Source: Dendrocalamus latiflorus (lineage: Eukaryota; Streptophyta; Magnoliopsida; Poales; Poaceae). Taken from it: 64,000 bases of DNA. Position numbers and translations under genes: made by a program. Every line of letters starts with the position of its first letter. The stretch's first letter is position 1. This document shows, piece after piece, positions 1 through 13,333 of this stretch. The stretch covers positions 25,523,339 to 25,587,338 of the forward strand of contig CM029634.1 in the NCBI GenBank assembly GCA_017311315.1, given 5' to 3'. A model generated the notes under the pieces. It had not been told where the DNA came from, did no database searches, and saw nothing but the letters and a program-made list of their open reading frames with translations.

Positions 1-2379
1 GAAAATTGTGTTTAAGACTAAGTTTGGCTTGTATGAGTGGTTGGTTATGCCTTTTGGTCGTACTAATGCACCTAGTACTTTATGTGTTTAATGAACGAAG
101 TGTTGAGAGCATTTATCGGGAAATTTGTTGTGGTATACTTTGATGATATATTAATATACAACAAGTCATTGGAACGACATTTATACCATTTGCTCAAGTT
201 TTTCTGCTTTACGAGAGGCGCGCTTGTTTGGTAACATCGAGAAGTGCACCTTTTGCACGAATCAAGTTGTGTTTCTTGGTTTTGTTGTGACTGCACAGGG
301 AATTGAAGTGGATGAGCAGAAGGTAGAAGCTATACGAGCATGGCCTACACCTACAACAGTCACACAAATGCAGAGTTTTTATGGACTCGCTGGTTTCTAC
401 CACCGATTTGTGAAGGATTTCAGCACACTCACTGCCCACTCAATGAGTTGACCGAGAAGAATGTGCCATTCAGGTGGGGGAAAGCACAAGAGGATGCATT
501 CAACATGTTGAAAGATAAGTTAACTAAAGCACCACTTCTACAACTTCTTGATTTTGATAAGGCTTTTGAGATAGAATGTGATGCTAGTGGTATTGGGATT
601 GGAGGTGTTCTCATGCAACATAGAATGCCCATTGCTTATTTTAGTGAAAAGCTTAGTGGTCCAACTTTAAACTACTCAACATATGACAAAGGATTATATG
701 CCTTGGTTAGAGTATTAGAAACGTAGCAACACTATCTCTGGCTAAAAGAATTTGTCATTCATTCGGATCATGAATCACTAAAACATATTCATAGCCAAAG
801 TAAGTTGAATCATAGACATGCTAAGTGGATAGAATTTATTGAGACTTTTCCATACAATGTGAAACATAAGAAAGGAAAAGAGAATATAGTGGCTGACGCA
901 TTGTCTAGGTGGTACACGCTGTTGTCCCAATTTGATTGTAAAATTTTCAGTTTGCAAAGTTTAAAAGAACTATATGCTATTGATTTGGATTTTAGAGACA
1001 TTTATGCTAATTGCAAGGAAGGGAGATGTTGGAATAAATATGTGCTAAATGATGGCTATTTATTTAAAGCTAACAGACTTTGTGTTCACACGAGTTCCGT
1101 TCGTCTTTTGTTGTTGCAGGAGGTGCATGCAGGTGGTTTGATGGGATATTTTGGTATTCACAAGACCGAGGACATGCTGGCCACGCACTTCTATTGGCCA
1201 AAGATGAGGCGCGACGTTGAGCGCTACGTGGGGAGATGCACTACTTGTCAAACAACTAAGTCTTGCTTAAACCCATATGGTTTATATACGCCACTTCCTA
1301 TTTTGAAAGTATCTTGGGAGGATATTTCTATGGATTTTGTGCTAGAATTACCAAGGACTAAGAGGGGAAGGGACAGTATATTCGTTGTCGTTGATAGGTT
1401 TTCTAAAATGGCTCATTTATACCTTGTCACAAGAGCGATGATACTACCCATGTTGCTGATTTGTTTTTTGGGGAGATCATTCGTTTGCATGGAGTACCAA
1501 TGACAATTGTTTCAGACCGTGATGTCAAGTTTTTAAGCCACTTTTGGAAGATGCTTTGGGGAAAGCTTTGAACGAAGTTACTATTTTCAACTACTTGTCA
1601 TCCTCAAACCGACGGGCAAACTGAAGTCGTCAACCGCACACTTGGTACCATGCTACGGGCTATACTCAAAAAGAATTTGAAGCTTTGGGAGGAATTTTGC
1701 CACACATTGAATTTTCCTACAACCGGGTTGTGCATTCTACTATGTAGTTTTGTCCATTTGAGATCGTCTAAGGATTCAAGCCTACCGCCTTAATTGATTT
1801 GCTACCTTTGCCACCTTCGGAAAGAGGTAATCTTGAAGCTGAGAAGTGTGCCGAGATGATTCATAAGCTACATGAGACAACCAAAGTGAATATTGAGAAG
1901 ATGCAAGCCCAATACAAGAAGCACACAGATAAGGGCAAGAAGGAGATGGTATTCGAAGAAGGCGACCTAGTTTGGTTGCATTTGCGCAAGGATCATTTTC
2001 CAGAAGAGCGCAAGTCCAAAATAATGCCACGAGGTGATGGACCACTTAAAGTGCTTACAAAGATCAACGACAATGCCTATAAGTTCGAGCTACCCGAGGG
2101 ATATGGAGTAGTAATACATTCAACATTGCTGATTTATCTCCATATTTGGGAGATGAAGATGAGCCAGAGTCGAGGTCAACTTCTTCTCAAGAAGGGGAGT
2201 ATGATGAGGACATCACTGACACACATACACTTCCAGTGGCACACACAGCTGTAGTTGAGTCTACTAAAATTCAAGAGTCGGCTAGTATACAAGGGCTAAT
2301 AACACGAGCGGGTGCACATCACCTTGGACAACAGGTGAATTCGTTTCTTGGAAAAATTAATTATTTAATAACAGAATAA
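1..2379 (+). pseudogene. Ty3/gypsy retrotransposon pol remnant (RT, RNase H, integrase)
   Basis: The stretch reads, across several frames, as the C-terminal half of a gypsy polyprotein. The reverse transcriptase core YFDDILIY is encoded near 135-158. RT thumb follows at about 224-450. RNase H (ECDASG near 570, then IAYFSEKL) follows at about 540-800. An integrase zinc-binding segment (GIHKTEDM to CTTCQ) lies at about 1127-1250. The integrase core begins at SMDFVLELP near 1330, with a second acidic motif (SDRDVKF) near 1513 and HPQTDGQTE near 1605. The C-terminal part (GDLVWLHLRKDHFPEERKSK) is near 1960-2020. Stop codons and frameshifts (for example near 90, 450, 724, 1500 and 1740) break the frame, so no protein is expected. 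This domain order is typical of gypsy (RT, RNase H, integrase). I see no chromodomain, and the lineage is left open. The 5' half lies outside the window. Confidence 0.93.
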
Positions 2380-3060
2380 ATGATATTACCTAATAAATAT
2401 TGTTTACTTGTTACTACATGTGAAGGAATTTTCAGAGAAGTTGTTGATCAAGATTTAGCCAAGGCCCGGCTCCGATTATGAGTGGCTAAGTTTATCGATT
2501 GCTGACAAATATCTCTAATTCCCAGCATCATGAAGGCCAACCTATAATGTTTCAGCATGAATAATACATATGGATGGAAAGATAATTAAGTATACTATCA
2601 CCTCCAACAAACAGCTCATCATTTAGACTTCCCAATAAGGAGTCATGATTGTTTTAGCAGGGACTGCGTAGAAGACAAAAGGACATGCGAACAGGCTATT
2701 GGATGACCTTTGGGCTGACTTATCTTTAAGTCTTTTCTCAAGAACTTTCATACCTAGCTAGGAGGATTGTTCCTAGTATAAAAACCCCTGATGTTTCTAC
2801 TGTGGGGGAGACTTGATTCTTGTTTGTATGATTGCTACTAGCTATTGTAAAACAATTGGGTCTCATTAATATTTCATCTTCGAATGAAATTCTTCCACTG
2901 TTGCTCTTGCGTCCTCTCTTGGATTTGCTGAAGCTGTCCTTCGTGAATAGGCTAATTGTGTTTGACACCGTTGGTAACCAATCGAGGAGCGGGGTAGCGA
3001 TTGCGAGGTTGATGGTCACGATCAGATCCTGGTTTGCCTCCCCTTCGTCAATGTCGTAAC
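2380..3060 (+). repeat. Probable gypsy tail and LTR-like segment
   Basis: No gene is visible. The stretch directly follows the integrase end. It contains a TATA-type box followed by a pyrimidine-rich leader (TATAAAAACCCCTGATG near 2777) and a GTGGGGGAGACTTG tract near 2800. These would fit a gypsy 3' LTR, but I could not find both ends or a second copy in the window, so the assignment is inferred from position. Confidence 0.35.
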
Positions 3061-3099
3061 TCAAGTTATCAGATTTCTCCTACGACGAAAGATCGGGCC

Positions 3100-3735
3100 A
3101 ACTCGCATGGACACATCTTAAATCGAGGCGTGTGCATATCACGTAGCCTTTGATCCAACTTAATCTTCCTAGCTTCTACTTAACCTAAGCCATTTTTCCA
3201 TGTGTCACTTGAGTGCTACGATTTTGATCCAATGTAGTTTCCGATATTTTGGTCAACTTACCAAAATACCCTTGTTGACCCAGTCTTCATCTTCCCTTGT
3301 AAGAAATCACCATACTTTCCATGTGTAGGTGTACCACTGGCTTGCCTGCGTCGGCAAATCTCTCCTGTTCTAGTTTTATTAGACCATGCCTCACTTAGAG
3401 TAACCAAACCACATGGTGCAACCCGTCGCTCGAACTTTCCTTCAACATTTCCCGCCTTCCTTGTGCCATGATCAAGTTCAACCATCTCACCCAGCATCTT
3501 TAATCACTCTTGGCCTTAGCTCCTCCATGAGCGTAGCCCTGACCCTCGTTGTTGACCATGGTTGACTGAAAACCTCCATGCACATCTAAAGACCAAAAAA
3601 ATCATTTTTGGGAATAAGTTTTACACAACTTGATCCACGTTGGCTGAAACATGCATCATGCAATATATATGCACGAACCTAGGTCAAAACAAATCAACCT
3701 ACAAAAAAAACCAAAAATAGTGACTAACCCCATGC
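3100..3735. repeat. Dispersed repeat, copy 1
   Basis: No gene. Segments here recur elsewhere in the window. About 3140-3285 (TTTGATCCAACTTAATCTTC to CAAAATACC) matches about 10650-10795. About 3420-3725 (the CTCGAACTTTCC block to the CAAAACAAATCAACC block) matches about 30585-30890 and, more weakly, 32005-32230. The block is probably an old LTR or leader of one retroelement family. Copy ends are not sharply defined. Confidence 0.6.
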
Positions 3736-3740
3736 AGGCT

Positions 3741-4222
3741 ACTTCGTCAAGTACATTGTCTAGTGTTTCCTTGTCTACTTTGACATGTTTTCAGAGGAAC
3801 AGTTTGAACAACTACTTGAAGAGGATCTAGTGTTGATCTCATGGGCATACAAGGCACTCAACAACATGAGGATGAGGAAGCGAAGTGGAGGTCCAGGTTC
3901 GATCAGGTGCTTTGAGTGTGACAAACCAGGCCACATTAAGATGGATTGTCCTAAGTTCAAATGGAAGGTGGTCAAGGAAGACCAGAATTATCGTCGTCGA
4001 CCACCCAAGAATAACACCAAGAGTGAAAATTTTTATTGCAAGGTTGCTGAAAAAGTTTTATCAGCTATCAAGTGCCTTGATCTAAGTGATGGTGATTTTG
4101 AGAGCTACGACGATGACAACCACGATGAAGATGATGTTAAAGGCAAGAAGAAGAATACTAACGACTTCACGTGCATGTGCTTCATGTCAAGCAACAATAG
4201 TGAAGATGAAGAGGAAGGATAA
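3741..4222 (+). pseudogene. copia gag fragment with zinc knuckle (element A)
   Basis: The readable part encodes an acidic stretch (EEQFEQLLEED), a basic patch, then a CCHC zinc knuckle (CFECDKPGHIKMDC, near 3910-3951), a lysine-rich linker and an Asp/Glu-rich tail. The knuckle has the intact C-X2-C-X4-H-X4-C spacing that binds nucleic acid in retroelement Gag. The reading frame ends at 4222, and protease sequence follows almost at once. The coiled-coil half of Gag seen in element B is therefore deleted. The upstream half of gag is also absent. Confidence 0.8.
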
Positions 4223-7200
4223 TATATGGTTTATTGACTCTGGTTGCTCTCGCCACATGAACAGACACTCGCAATGGTTCTCCCTCACTCGTGCCCTTGG
4301 TGATGAGATGATCACTTTTAGGTACAACTCTTAAGGATGAATTCTTGCTAAAGGCACCGTGTGTATCAACGACAAGTTCATCTTAAGGGACGTCGCTCTC
4401 ACCAGTAAGTTGAGGTATAACTTACTTTCAGTTTTACAGTTGGTAGATAATAATCTTGGGGTGAACTTTAAAAAGTATTCATGCTGTATTTTGGATTCAT
4501 CTAGTGATCTTGTATGCAAAATTAATCAAGTTGGTCGCTTGTTTAAGGGTGACTTTTCATATTAAGCTTTTTCTGATCTTAGGTGTCTTATTTCTTTAGA
4601 CTCTAAAGATTTGTTCTTTTGGCATTGTAGATTAGGTCATATTGGCTTTGATCATCTTACTCAGCTTAGTAATATGAATATGGTTAGAGAAATTCCTAGT
4701 CTTAAAATTGAAAAGTCAATGGATCTAATTTGTTCACCTATCAACATCGTAAGATGGTCTCATCATCTCATCCTCCACTAACTCTTGTCATGACTGATTC
4801 TCTGGGTTCAGTAGGTCCTGCTAGGGTTCAGTCGGTTGGAGATAAAAGGTATATTCTTGTTATTATGGATGACTCTAGATACTCTCGGGTGTATTTTATG
4901 GCCTCTAAGGACAAAACTTTTGGTCAGTTTCGAGAGCTAGCTCTTTAGACTTCCTAATGAATTTTCAGGAGCACTTAGAGCAATTAGAAGTGATAATGGA
5001 ACTGAATTCAAGAATACATCATTTACTTCTTTTATGCTGAAAAGGGTTTAGACCATCAATTTTTGTCAGCTCGAGTGCGTTAATGGAATGGTGTGGTCGA
5101 ACGCAAGAACAGAACTTTGGTTGAGATGTCTAGAACAATGTTAAATGAATATTCTACTCCTAGAAAATATTGGACTGAAACTATTTCGACTGCCTGTTAC
5201 ATTTCGAATAGAGTATTCTTGCAAGCTAAACTACATAAGACCTCCTATGAGCTTCGGTTTTGTCATTTTCCTAATGTCTCCCACTCTTAAATATGGCAAT
5301 CTTGATAAATTTGAATCTAGATCAACAGATGGTATCTTTCATAGTTATGCAGTTCACACTCGAGGCTATCGTGTACTCAATTAGAGACTAACAAAATCGT
5401 TGAGATCTACGAGGTTACTTTTGATGAGTCTAGTCCTGGTACTAGATCCCAACAATGCAGGTATACGGGTCTCAATTGCACTCGAGGACATCTTCTATGA
5501 CTCCGACGATGATAATAGGGAATTTCTAGGCCACTCTACGATACCTACGACCACCTCTATGACCATTTCTTCAAGTGGTATTCCTACTACCACTAATGAG
5601 GTAGAGGTCGCTATGACCACTACGACCTCTTTGAGTACATCTACAACTACTCCTATGACCACTTCACAGGCTTCTCTACATATTCAACGAAGTCATCCGC
5701 TGAACAAGTGATCAGTGAGTTAAATAAGAGACTTCTTCGCAGCAGGTCTAACTCTAATGCCTCATATGCTCATTCTACCTTCGTCTCCTCTTTCGAACCT
5801 CGAGATGTAAGTCACACTTTATCTAATGAGTCTTGTATTAATGTCATGCATGAATAATTAGAAAACTTTGAGCGTAATAAAGTCTGGTCGTTGCTTTCAC
5901 CTCCTCATGGACATAATGTTATTGGAATTAAATGGGTCTTTAAGAACAAACAAAGTGAGGATGGTGTTGTTTTTCAAAATAAGGCTAGACTTGTAGCTTA
6001 AGGATTCACCTAGATATAAGGTCTTGACTTTGGTGAAACATTTCCTCCTGTTGCTCGATTAGAAGCTATTAGAATTTTGTTAGCATTTGATGTATCAAAG
6101 GGTTTTAGACTATATCAAATGAATGTGAAAAGTGCTTTTCATAATAGCTATATTGAGGAGGAGGTGTATGTTAGACAACAACCTGGTTTTAAGAATCCTA
6201 AGTTTCCTGATCATATCTTCAAATTATCCAAACCTTTATATGGTCTAAAACAAGCACCCAGAGCATGGTGTGATAGGCTTAAATCATATTTGCTTAAAAA
6301 TGACTTTCAAATGGACAAGGTAGATAAGAATTTGTTTACTCTCAAGTATGGCAATGATCTTTTACTAGTTCAAATTTATGTGGATGATATCGTTTTTAGT
6401 GGTTCCTCTCGTGCTCCTGTTTCCAAGTTTTCAGATACTATGAACAGGGAATTCGAGATGAGCATGATGAGAGAGCTCACATTTTTCCTAGGCTTTTAGA
6501 TTAAGCAATCAAAGTTGGGTACTTTTGTTCATCAAACTAAGTACACCAAGGATCTACTTCGTCACTTTGACATTAGGACAGTCAAACCAATTTCCACACC
6601 TATGGGATCTACGACTATGTTGGATCCTGACGAACATGGAGAATCTGTTGATCAAAAGGAATACAGAAGCATAATTGGCTCTCTTTTTATCTTATCACTT
6701 CAAGGGCAGACATTCACTTTGCTGTGTGTTTGTGTACTCACTTTCAAGCTTCCCCACGTGGTTCACATCATCAAGCTGTAAAAGCGAATTTTTAGGTATT
6801 TTCAGTCAACTTTAGAATTTGGCTTATGATACTCTTCTTCCTCATATTTCACTCTTAGAACTTTTTTAAATGCAGATTTTGGGGGTTGTTAAATTGATAG
6901 GAAGAGTACTTCTGGCACATATCACTTTTTAGGCATATCTGTTGTTTCATAGGCTTCTAGGAAATAGGTGTTTATTACACTTTCCACTACTGAGGCTGAA
7001 TATGTAGCTGCTTCTTGTTGTTCTCAATTGCTTTGAATGACAGCTACTCTTAAGGATTTTGGCTTAAAATTGGATATTGTTCCACTATTCTGTGATAACA
7101 CTAGTACGATTAGTATTGCTAAAAATCCCGTGCATTATTCAAGAACCAAACACATTAATATTCGCTATTATTTTCTTAGAGACCATGTGGAAAAGGGAGA

Positions 7201-7300
7201 TGTCGTCTTTCATTTCATTGTTTCTGATTCTCAAGTTGCTAATATTTCACTAAACCACTTGATACTTCTCATTTTGCTCGTTTGCGGAGTGAGTTAGGAG
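4205..7300 (+). pseudogene. copia pol remnant (protease, integrase, RT, RNase H), element A
   Basis: Protease active-site motif DSGCSRH lies near 4236. The GAG-pre-integrase motif (RLGHIGFDHL) is near 4630. Integrase motifs SDNGTEFK (near 4990) and VERKNRTLVEMSRTML (near 5096) follow. RT has MNVKSAF near 6120 and YVDDIVFSG near 6378. RNase H resumes near 6950 and ends with FCDNTSTISIAKNP and TKHINIRYYFLRDHVEKG near 7090-7200. At least ten in-frame stops or frameshifts interrupt it, so it is non-functional. Domain order and motifs match element B closely, but at lower identity. Confidence 0.88.
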
Positions 7301-8377
7301 TGTTGCATCCTATGAGATTATTTTGATGGGGAGCTTGGTATTTAAATATTACATAAGCTTTATTTATTATACTTGTTAAACAATATATCAAGTCCAAGTC
7401 ATTGAAATCAAATGATGTGTAGTAGAGTTGTCTTTATCATATTTACTCATTTACTTTTTAGTCATAGTCAAAACAAGTTGTGATCAATTTGCAATACTTG
7501 AACTAAAATATGACATGACTAAAATACTTTGACTAGATTGATTGTAGATAGTACTTTGTGATATTCATCGAAAAGGATTAGCTTAATTGTGTGTTCTGTT
7601 TTTAATCTTGGTCATGAGGCTCATATGTTTCATATTGTAATCTTTTTATATTCACTCATGTTGGCATGTTATGATAATAATAACAAAATAAGAAAAAGAG
7701 GATTGAAAAGATATATGCTTCAAGCATGCCATGGTTAAATAAAAGAAAAGTACAAAACATGCTCGATCAATAAGAAGTATGTTTCAAGCATGCCACCATT
7801 CAAAAGATGTGTACTACAAAAATGGCATCATAAAAAGAAGTATGCTGCAAGTATGATACATGCTTAAAAAATGTGGAGCAATAAGTTGCTATACGAGCCT
7901 ACTAGTTTGACTAGATTTAAATCTTGCTTCACTTTTAGGCTTACTCTTTTTGGTGTGATATCTCCTGGTGCTCTTTATAGAATGGTTTAGTCATGGTCGT
8001 AATGCCTATCAGTAATCCAATTTGCTTAATCATGCTAAAGACCTGTTTAGACTTGCTTTATGCTATATGATTTAATGTGATCTAGGGAGATCTACCCAAA
8101 ACAGATGACTTGAACACATTCTTAGTTCAATACAAAGTGACTTGGATGATTTACAAAGCTTCTGGATGTTTTCTCTCTTTGCTCCTTTTTAGAATTATCC
8201 TCTTTATGGAGCTCTTGATGATTTCATTGCAAAAAAAAGGAGAAAATAGGGGGAGAATTTTCTGAGGTGTTGTGGTCTGTGCTCTTTTGGCTGTGGTCAG
8301 TTCCTTTCGCAAATTCTCTCGATTCTCTCATTTAAGAGTTTTTGAGGTGTTGTCAACGTATTCATGAAGGGAGAGAT
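7301..8377 (+). other. Non-coding spacer between pol and 3' LTR (element A)
   Basis: No gene. The stretch is AT-rich and holds polypurine-like tracts near 7326 (GGGGAGC) and 8246 (ATAGGGGGAGAAT). GAAGGGAGAGAT lies directly before the LTR start, in the position of a polypurine tract that primes plus-strand synthesis. Long spacers with repeated GGGGGAG tracts are described for Sireviruses. Confidence 0.6.
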
Positions 8378-10433
8378 TGTTAGACCACGTGATGGTCATA
8401 TATTTTGTTGATGATGAATAATTGGCATTTAGTTTTATTGGAATTTGCATTCGTGAAAGTTCTAACCGATGTGCTTCTGTGCTTGAGTTTTCAAGATGGC
8501 AAAACGACCACATCTGGTTTCGACCACTTATGGTTGTCCGATCGGCCTTGTGATACCTGGTTTGATCGGCTTTGTGATGGATGATCCGATCAGCAGGTCT
8601 GAATGATACGCATGGACCACGGTAAATCAACCATGGTATTTCGACCACGTCAAGCTTCGACCACGGTATTTCGAATGTGGCATTTCGACCACGTCATGCT
8701 TCAACCATGGTATTTCGACCACAACAGGCTTCAACCACAACATTTTGACCATGGCATTTCGACCACAGTAGTGTCGGCCACAGCAGCATTTGACTACGAC
8801 ATTTTGACCATAGCAGAATGAAAATGACAGGTAATCAGTAGGCTTTAACCTCGAACTATGAACCGATCATAAGAAGCAGTGAACCGGTCATAGGTGCAGT
8901 ACTTTTCGATGATCACAGCTACGGTGTTTTATCATAGTCATAGACTTTACTGATCGATAGTTGTAGACTTGACTGGTTGGTACTCGATAGTCGTAGACTT
9001 TACTGGTCAGTACTCAATAGTTGTAGACTTTGCAGTCGGCTGTCGTTGTCTTAGGCTTTTCGATCGGTTGTCATAAATCTCACGATCGGTAGTCTTAGGC
9101 TTTTGCGATCGGTTGCCGTAGGTTTCATGATCGGTATGAGTGCTTCAACTCTTGTGATATTTGAGTACCTCGTGTACTTGTGTCTGATGGGTCAGTGGTC
9201 AACTAATATGTACATGGTGGTCGATGATATATGGTCGGTGCTACAGTACCAAGTGGGTACTCGATGGTGGTGATCAGTAGTCATAGACTTAGTGGTTTGA
9301 TGTTTTAGTTGTAGTGATCGGTACTCGGTGGCCGGTACTCGATGGTTCTATGGTCGGTAGCGATGCTTGTTATTCTCGAGTAATTTGATAGATGGTATTT
9401 TCAGAGTACTTGTGTTCGAGTACTCGATGAGCTAGCGACTAGTCTTGCATAGATATTGTAACCAGTCATAATGAGTGATTTGAAGTTGGTGATTTCTAGA
9501 GAGTATGGAAATTGTGGTTGTGGATGACCTGGTTGGTATTCGTTGATGGTTTGGTTCTTGTCTATGAATAGACAAGGGTGTGTTATATGTGTGTGTGTTG
9601 ATGATGGCATGTTGTGAAGAATGGTGCCGGTGAAAAACATTTTTTGGTCTTTGCATGTGCAGGTGGACGTGAAGACGATCATGGTCGATGACGAGGAGGA
9701 CTGGGACTAGGATGGGAAAATCTGAAGTCCAGGCAGTCGAGGATGTCACGCGAGGTGGTCGGGCTCACGCTAGAGCACATAGAGATCACAGGTGGTGATT
9801 TGTGGAGAAGCTACGGGTGGTGTAGTCTAGGAGGCTTCGACACGAAAGGTGATGGTGCATGATGAAGATACAAGAGGTGTTTTCCTGGAGTCTTTATCAC
9901 GTGTTGAGTTAGGATATGTGAATGGAGTCCATAACTTAGAAGAGGTAGAGTTTGGTTAAAACCCGCGTTCGGAAGGGTTTCAGATCCCTTGGTTTTCGGC
10001 ACAGATAATGTTTTGAGTCCGTATTTGAGGTAGACATGGTTTGTGATGTTAACCTATAAAAGCAGGGAGAGGTTATGGGTTAACACACGATGGTTTTTAT
10101 AGGGCTTTCATCGAGCAGGCTTTTAGGGTGCTTGTGAGGGCACTTTTTAAATCCATAAAATTACAACAATAAAGATAGTCTAGAATCAATCTGGTTCTTG
10201 ATTTTCTTGAAGTGTGCTGGTGGTTTGGATCACATGACAACGAGCAAAGGGATTGAGCGAAGTGGTCAAACAGATCGGTCGATCGAGCGGAATGGTTGAT
10301 CAAGCGGTCGTATGCTGGGCATTTGATCAGGCAATTGATCATCGAGCAGTCGAAAGCATCATCAATCATCAGAAGACTCCAAAAAACGGCGACAATCTTT
10401 CACCCTCCTCTAATTGCAGTAGTCGATCATACA
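8378..10433 (+). repeat. 3' LTR of element A
   Basis: It begins TGTTAGACCACGTGATGG directly after the polypurine-like tract and ends about TCATACA. The region about 9300-10433 aligns with about 57180-58258 (element D), including a shared TATA box (TATAAAAGC at 10055; TATAAAA near 57870) and the terminal TTCACCCTCCTCT block. Its first kilobase is full of short GACCAC and GATCGGTAGTCGTAGACTT-like repeats (about 8590-9420). The end position is uncertain by a few bases. Confidence 0.7.
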
Positions 10434-10439
10434 GTTTCC

Positions 10440-10792
10440 ATGAGACATCTCCATCAACCTAACCCTAGAATAGTTGACTTTTATGAGGAAAGGTAGGGTG
10501 GTTGAATGGTTAACTAACAAGTCTCTACCCCAACTTATTAAAAAGATAGGCAACTAGGATCTATCTAACCCTAATGGATACTATCCACTAGCACATATGG
10601 GGAACCCCGTTAACCCCACACAACACGAGTTTTACTCACACACAAAGTGCTTAGCCTTTGATCCAACTTAATCTTCCCAGCTTCTTCTTGACCAAAACTA
10701 TTTTTCCTAGTGTCGCTCGAGCGCTGCGGTTTTGATCTAAGGTAGTTTACGGTATTTTTGTCAACTTACCAAAATACCTTTGTTGACCCATG
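10440..10792. repeat. Dispersed repeat, copy 2
   Basis: No gene. About 10570-10640 (AATGGATACTATCCACTAG to ACGAGTTTTACTCACAC) resembles about 31120-31190. About 10650-10792 resembles 3140-3285. Confidence 0.5.
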
Positions 10793-12339
10793 TAACATCC
10801 TAACTTTCAAGTGTTCAAAAATATGGAACTTTTAAAACTTTTTCTTGCATTTTGCTGGCATTCAAATTTCTTCTGAAGGTTTATTTGAAATCTTTTGAGT
10901 TTTGTGCAAATAAATATGTTGAGAAATAGTATCCAAGTAAATAACTAGGAATAATTTCAAAATGCAAGTAATGAGCCTAACAAAAAATAATAATAATAAA
11001 ATAATGGAAAGGAAATTTGAAATTCAATTTACAAAAGAAAAGCAGTGGCCAAAAGAATAGTAAAAGCTCACATTTAAATAACTAGACTGAGAATTCAAAA
11101 TTCTGAACATCATGCAAAATTAGAGATTAGTAAATCCTAGTGAGAATTAAAATCTAAACTAAAAATCCAAATTCCAAAATTATGCCTAAGCCTTTCTCTT
11201 TTTCCTCTCTTTCTTTTCCTTCATTTACTTTCTTCTCTCTATTACATGTGGGCCCTCATCTATTTTTCTCTCTTCCTCCCTCTCTTTCCTTTCCTCTGCC
11301 GCTGGGACCGAACGCCCCCGCCTCTTTTCTTTTCTTCTCCCACCTCGCGCTATCTTCTTCCTCCCTTTGCTCGTGTCACCTGACCGCCTGGCCCAGCGCT
11401 CCCTGATCCTCTGCCACCTCGCGAACTCAGTCGGTCGCCGCCTGCCCGCACCCATACTGCTGATGACAGCCACAGTGCCGCCGCACAGTGACTACCATCG
11501 CGTCGCCCCGGTCAGCACCCCCGGTTGAACCACCGTCGCCCACAGTTTCCCTGACCCATCACATCCACCTCGTCTCGCGCGCTCCTGACGTCGTTACTGT
11601 GCGGGCATCACCAGTCAATCATGCCCATGCCCTGAGCGTCGTCTTGTCGCCTCTATAGCCACACCGCCGTCGAGACCGATCAACCACCCCCACGCCGTCC
11701 GAGCTTTTTCCAGCTATAAAGCCTCACCCGATGCTCTCGTCAGCACCGCACCGCTCTGCTCTACCTTCAACCCCAAACAATCGACCTTTCCGTGCCTCTA
11801 GCTTCACCGGCAGCCCCTTCTTCCCCAATCCCGGCCGACGAGGGATCCGTTGCTCGGAGCTATGCCAAGTCGATTCCACCGAGCCAGAGCCTCCTTGGAG
11901 CGACGTAAAGCCATCCCCATCCTCGGCCGGACCTCTCATCGCCTCTACTTCGCCCTCACCGTCCACCACCTCCGACCCTTGCCGTTGCATGCCGCCAGCT
12001 CGCCATCGCTGTTTCCGAGCCGCGCCGACCCCTGAGGTGGACTTTTGAACCCGCCTAGACGCTCCTCTCTTGCTTAATTGAGCTCCGGTGTCGTGTGCCG
12101 CCGTAAGCACCACTCCCATGTTCCGCCACCGCCCACGGTCGGCGCCGGTAAATGCCCCGTCAAATTAGCCGGTGAGACTCCATCTTTGGGTAAGCACAGG
12201 CGTGAGCAACCCATTTTGGGGATGCTCAGCTTTGGCCGCTATCTCCTTCGCCGGCGGCGAGCCTGCCGAGCATTAACCGGAGGAAGATGATGCAACCTGT
12301 TGAAGCCCAGTCCCACGACTACGAGTACCTGGTACTCGT

Positions 12340-12595
12340 TATGACCACGTAGTCAAACTTACAACTATGAAGTCGTTTACGACCACTCATAGTCGTTTAC
12401 AACCACTCAAAGTCATTTACGACCACGCATCGTCGTTATGACCACCCATAGTCGTTTACGACCACTGCATAGTCGTTTACTACCACGCATAGTCGTTTAC
12501 GACCAGCCATAGTCGTTTACGACCACTGCATAGTTGTTTGTGACCACGCATAGTCGTTTATGACCACGTTGAGGTTTACGACCACTCAACGTCTT
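12340..12595. repeat. Tandem repeat of about 20 bp (GACCAC...AGTCGTTTA)
   Basis: About eleven imperfect copies of a 20-21 bp unit built on GACCACGCATAGTCGTTTAC stand head to tail. Looser GACCAC spacings continue to about 12840. Units differ by single bases or by one-base insertions (ACTCAT, ACGCAT, ACTGCAT). No flanking cas genes or unique spacers exist, so this is an LTR-internal minisatellite. Confidence 0.85.
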
Positions 12596-13261
12596 CCGAA
12601 TTCGACTGTTCTGCGCTCAGAAGTCTTCGACCACTCCATGCCGTCTAAGCCACTTTCGACCACTCAGTGGACCTTGCTATTCCTGACCACTCACTTCTGC
12701 TCCCGACTTTGACCGCCCTCTCCAGCTTCTCCTTCAACCACGTACAGAATTCCTACCACGTTCAGCCACCTGATCATGGCTGTTCGAGCACTGACCATGA
12801 TATTTGACCACCGACCATGTTGTAATCTTGACTAGTCTGACCACACACAAATTACTGTATCTTTCAACCATGTTCAAATTATTGTAGTTTCTGATTGCCA
12901 CCATAGCTTTTTTACTAAACTATAGAGCTTCCGACCGCTCCTGTCTTCGACCACTCTTGCCTTCTGATCACTGCAGGGCATCCGACTGCATTGGATCATC
13001 CGACTATGTATAGCTTTCAACCACGGTTCGTTCCATTAGATTCAAACTTCTAGAAGCCCGTCCTTCTTCATTCTAACTCCGATTGAGCCCATTCAAATTC
13101 CTAAATTCATTAAAAATTCCAATCTATCCATTTTGTACTTTTTTAATATTGGAGTTTATTTGAATTTATTTGGATTCAGTTATTTAGCACGTAATTAGAA
13201 TCGGAGTTCTGAAGAATCAATGAATAAAGTGAGACCAAGATTCGGATGAAGAAGAAGACTA

Positions 13262-13333
13262 GAAGATCAAGACCATTGAATGAGAAAGATCAAGACCATT
13301 GAATGAGAAAGATCAAGACCATTGAATGAGAAA
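13262..13333. repeat. Three tandem copies of a 24-bp unit
   Basis: The unit GATCAAGACCATTGAATGAG followed by AAA(G) is repeated three times without mismatch, inside the tail of the presumed gypsy LTR. Confidence 0.9.

Larger units (their letters stand above)
3735..10433 (+). mobile_element. Degenerate Sirevirus-like Ty1/copia element A (5' end missing)
   Basis: The order is partial gag, protease, integrase, RT, RNase H, non-coding spacer and 3' LTR, which is the Ty1/copia order. The 5' LTR and the first part of gag are missing; similarity begins inside gag near 3735. The LTR resembles that of element D (about 57000-58258), so the two belong to one family. Many stops and frameshifts show that this is an old copy. 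A spacer of about 1 kb between pol and the 3' LTR with GGGGGAG tracts fits the Sirevirus type. Confidence 0.8.

Noticed and set aside
11182..12290. Gene-like GC-rich frames near 11200-12290
   Set aside because: Same composition pattern as the solo LTR centre; overlapping frames on both strands and no domain.
12340..12595. CRISPR-like spaced repeats
   Set aside because: Repeats are contiguous 20-21 bp units without unique spacers, in a plant genome with no cas genes.
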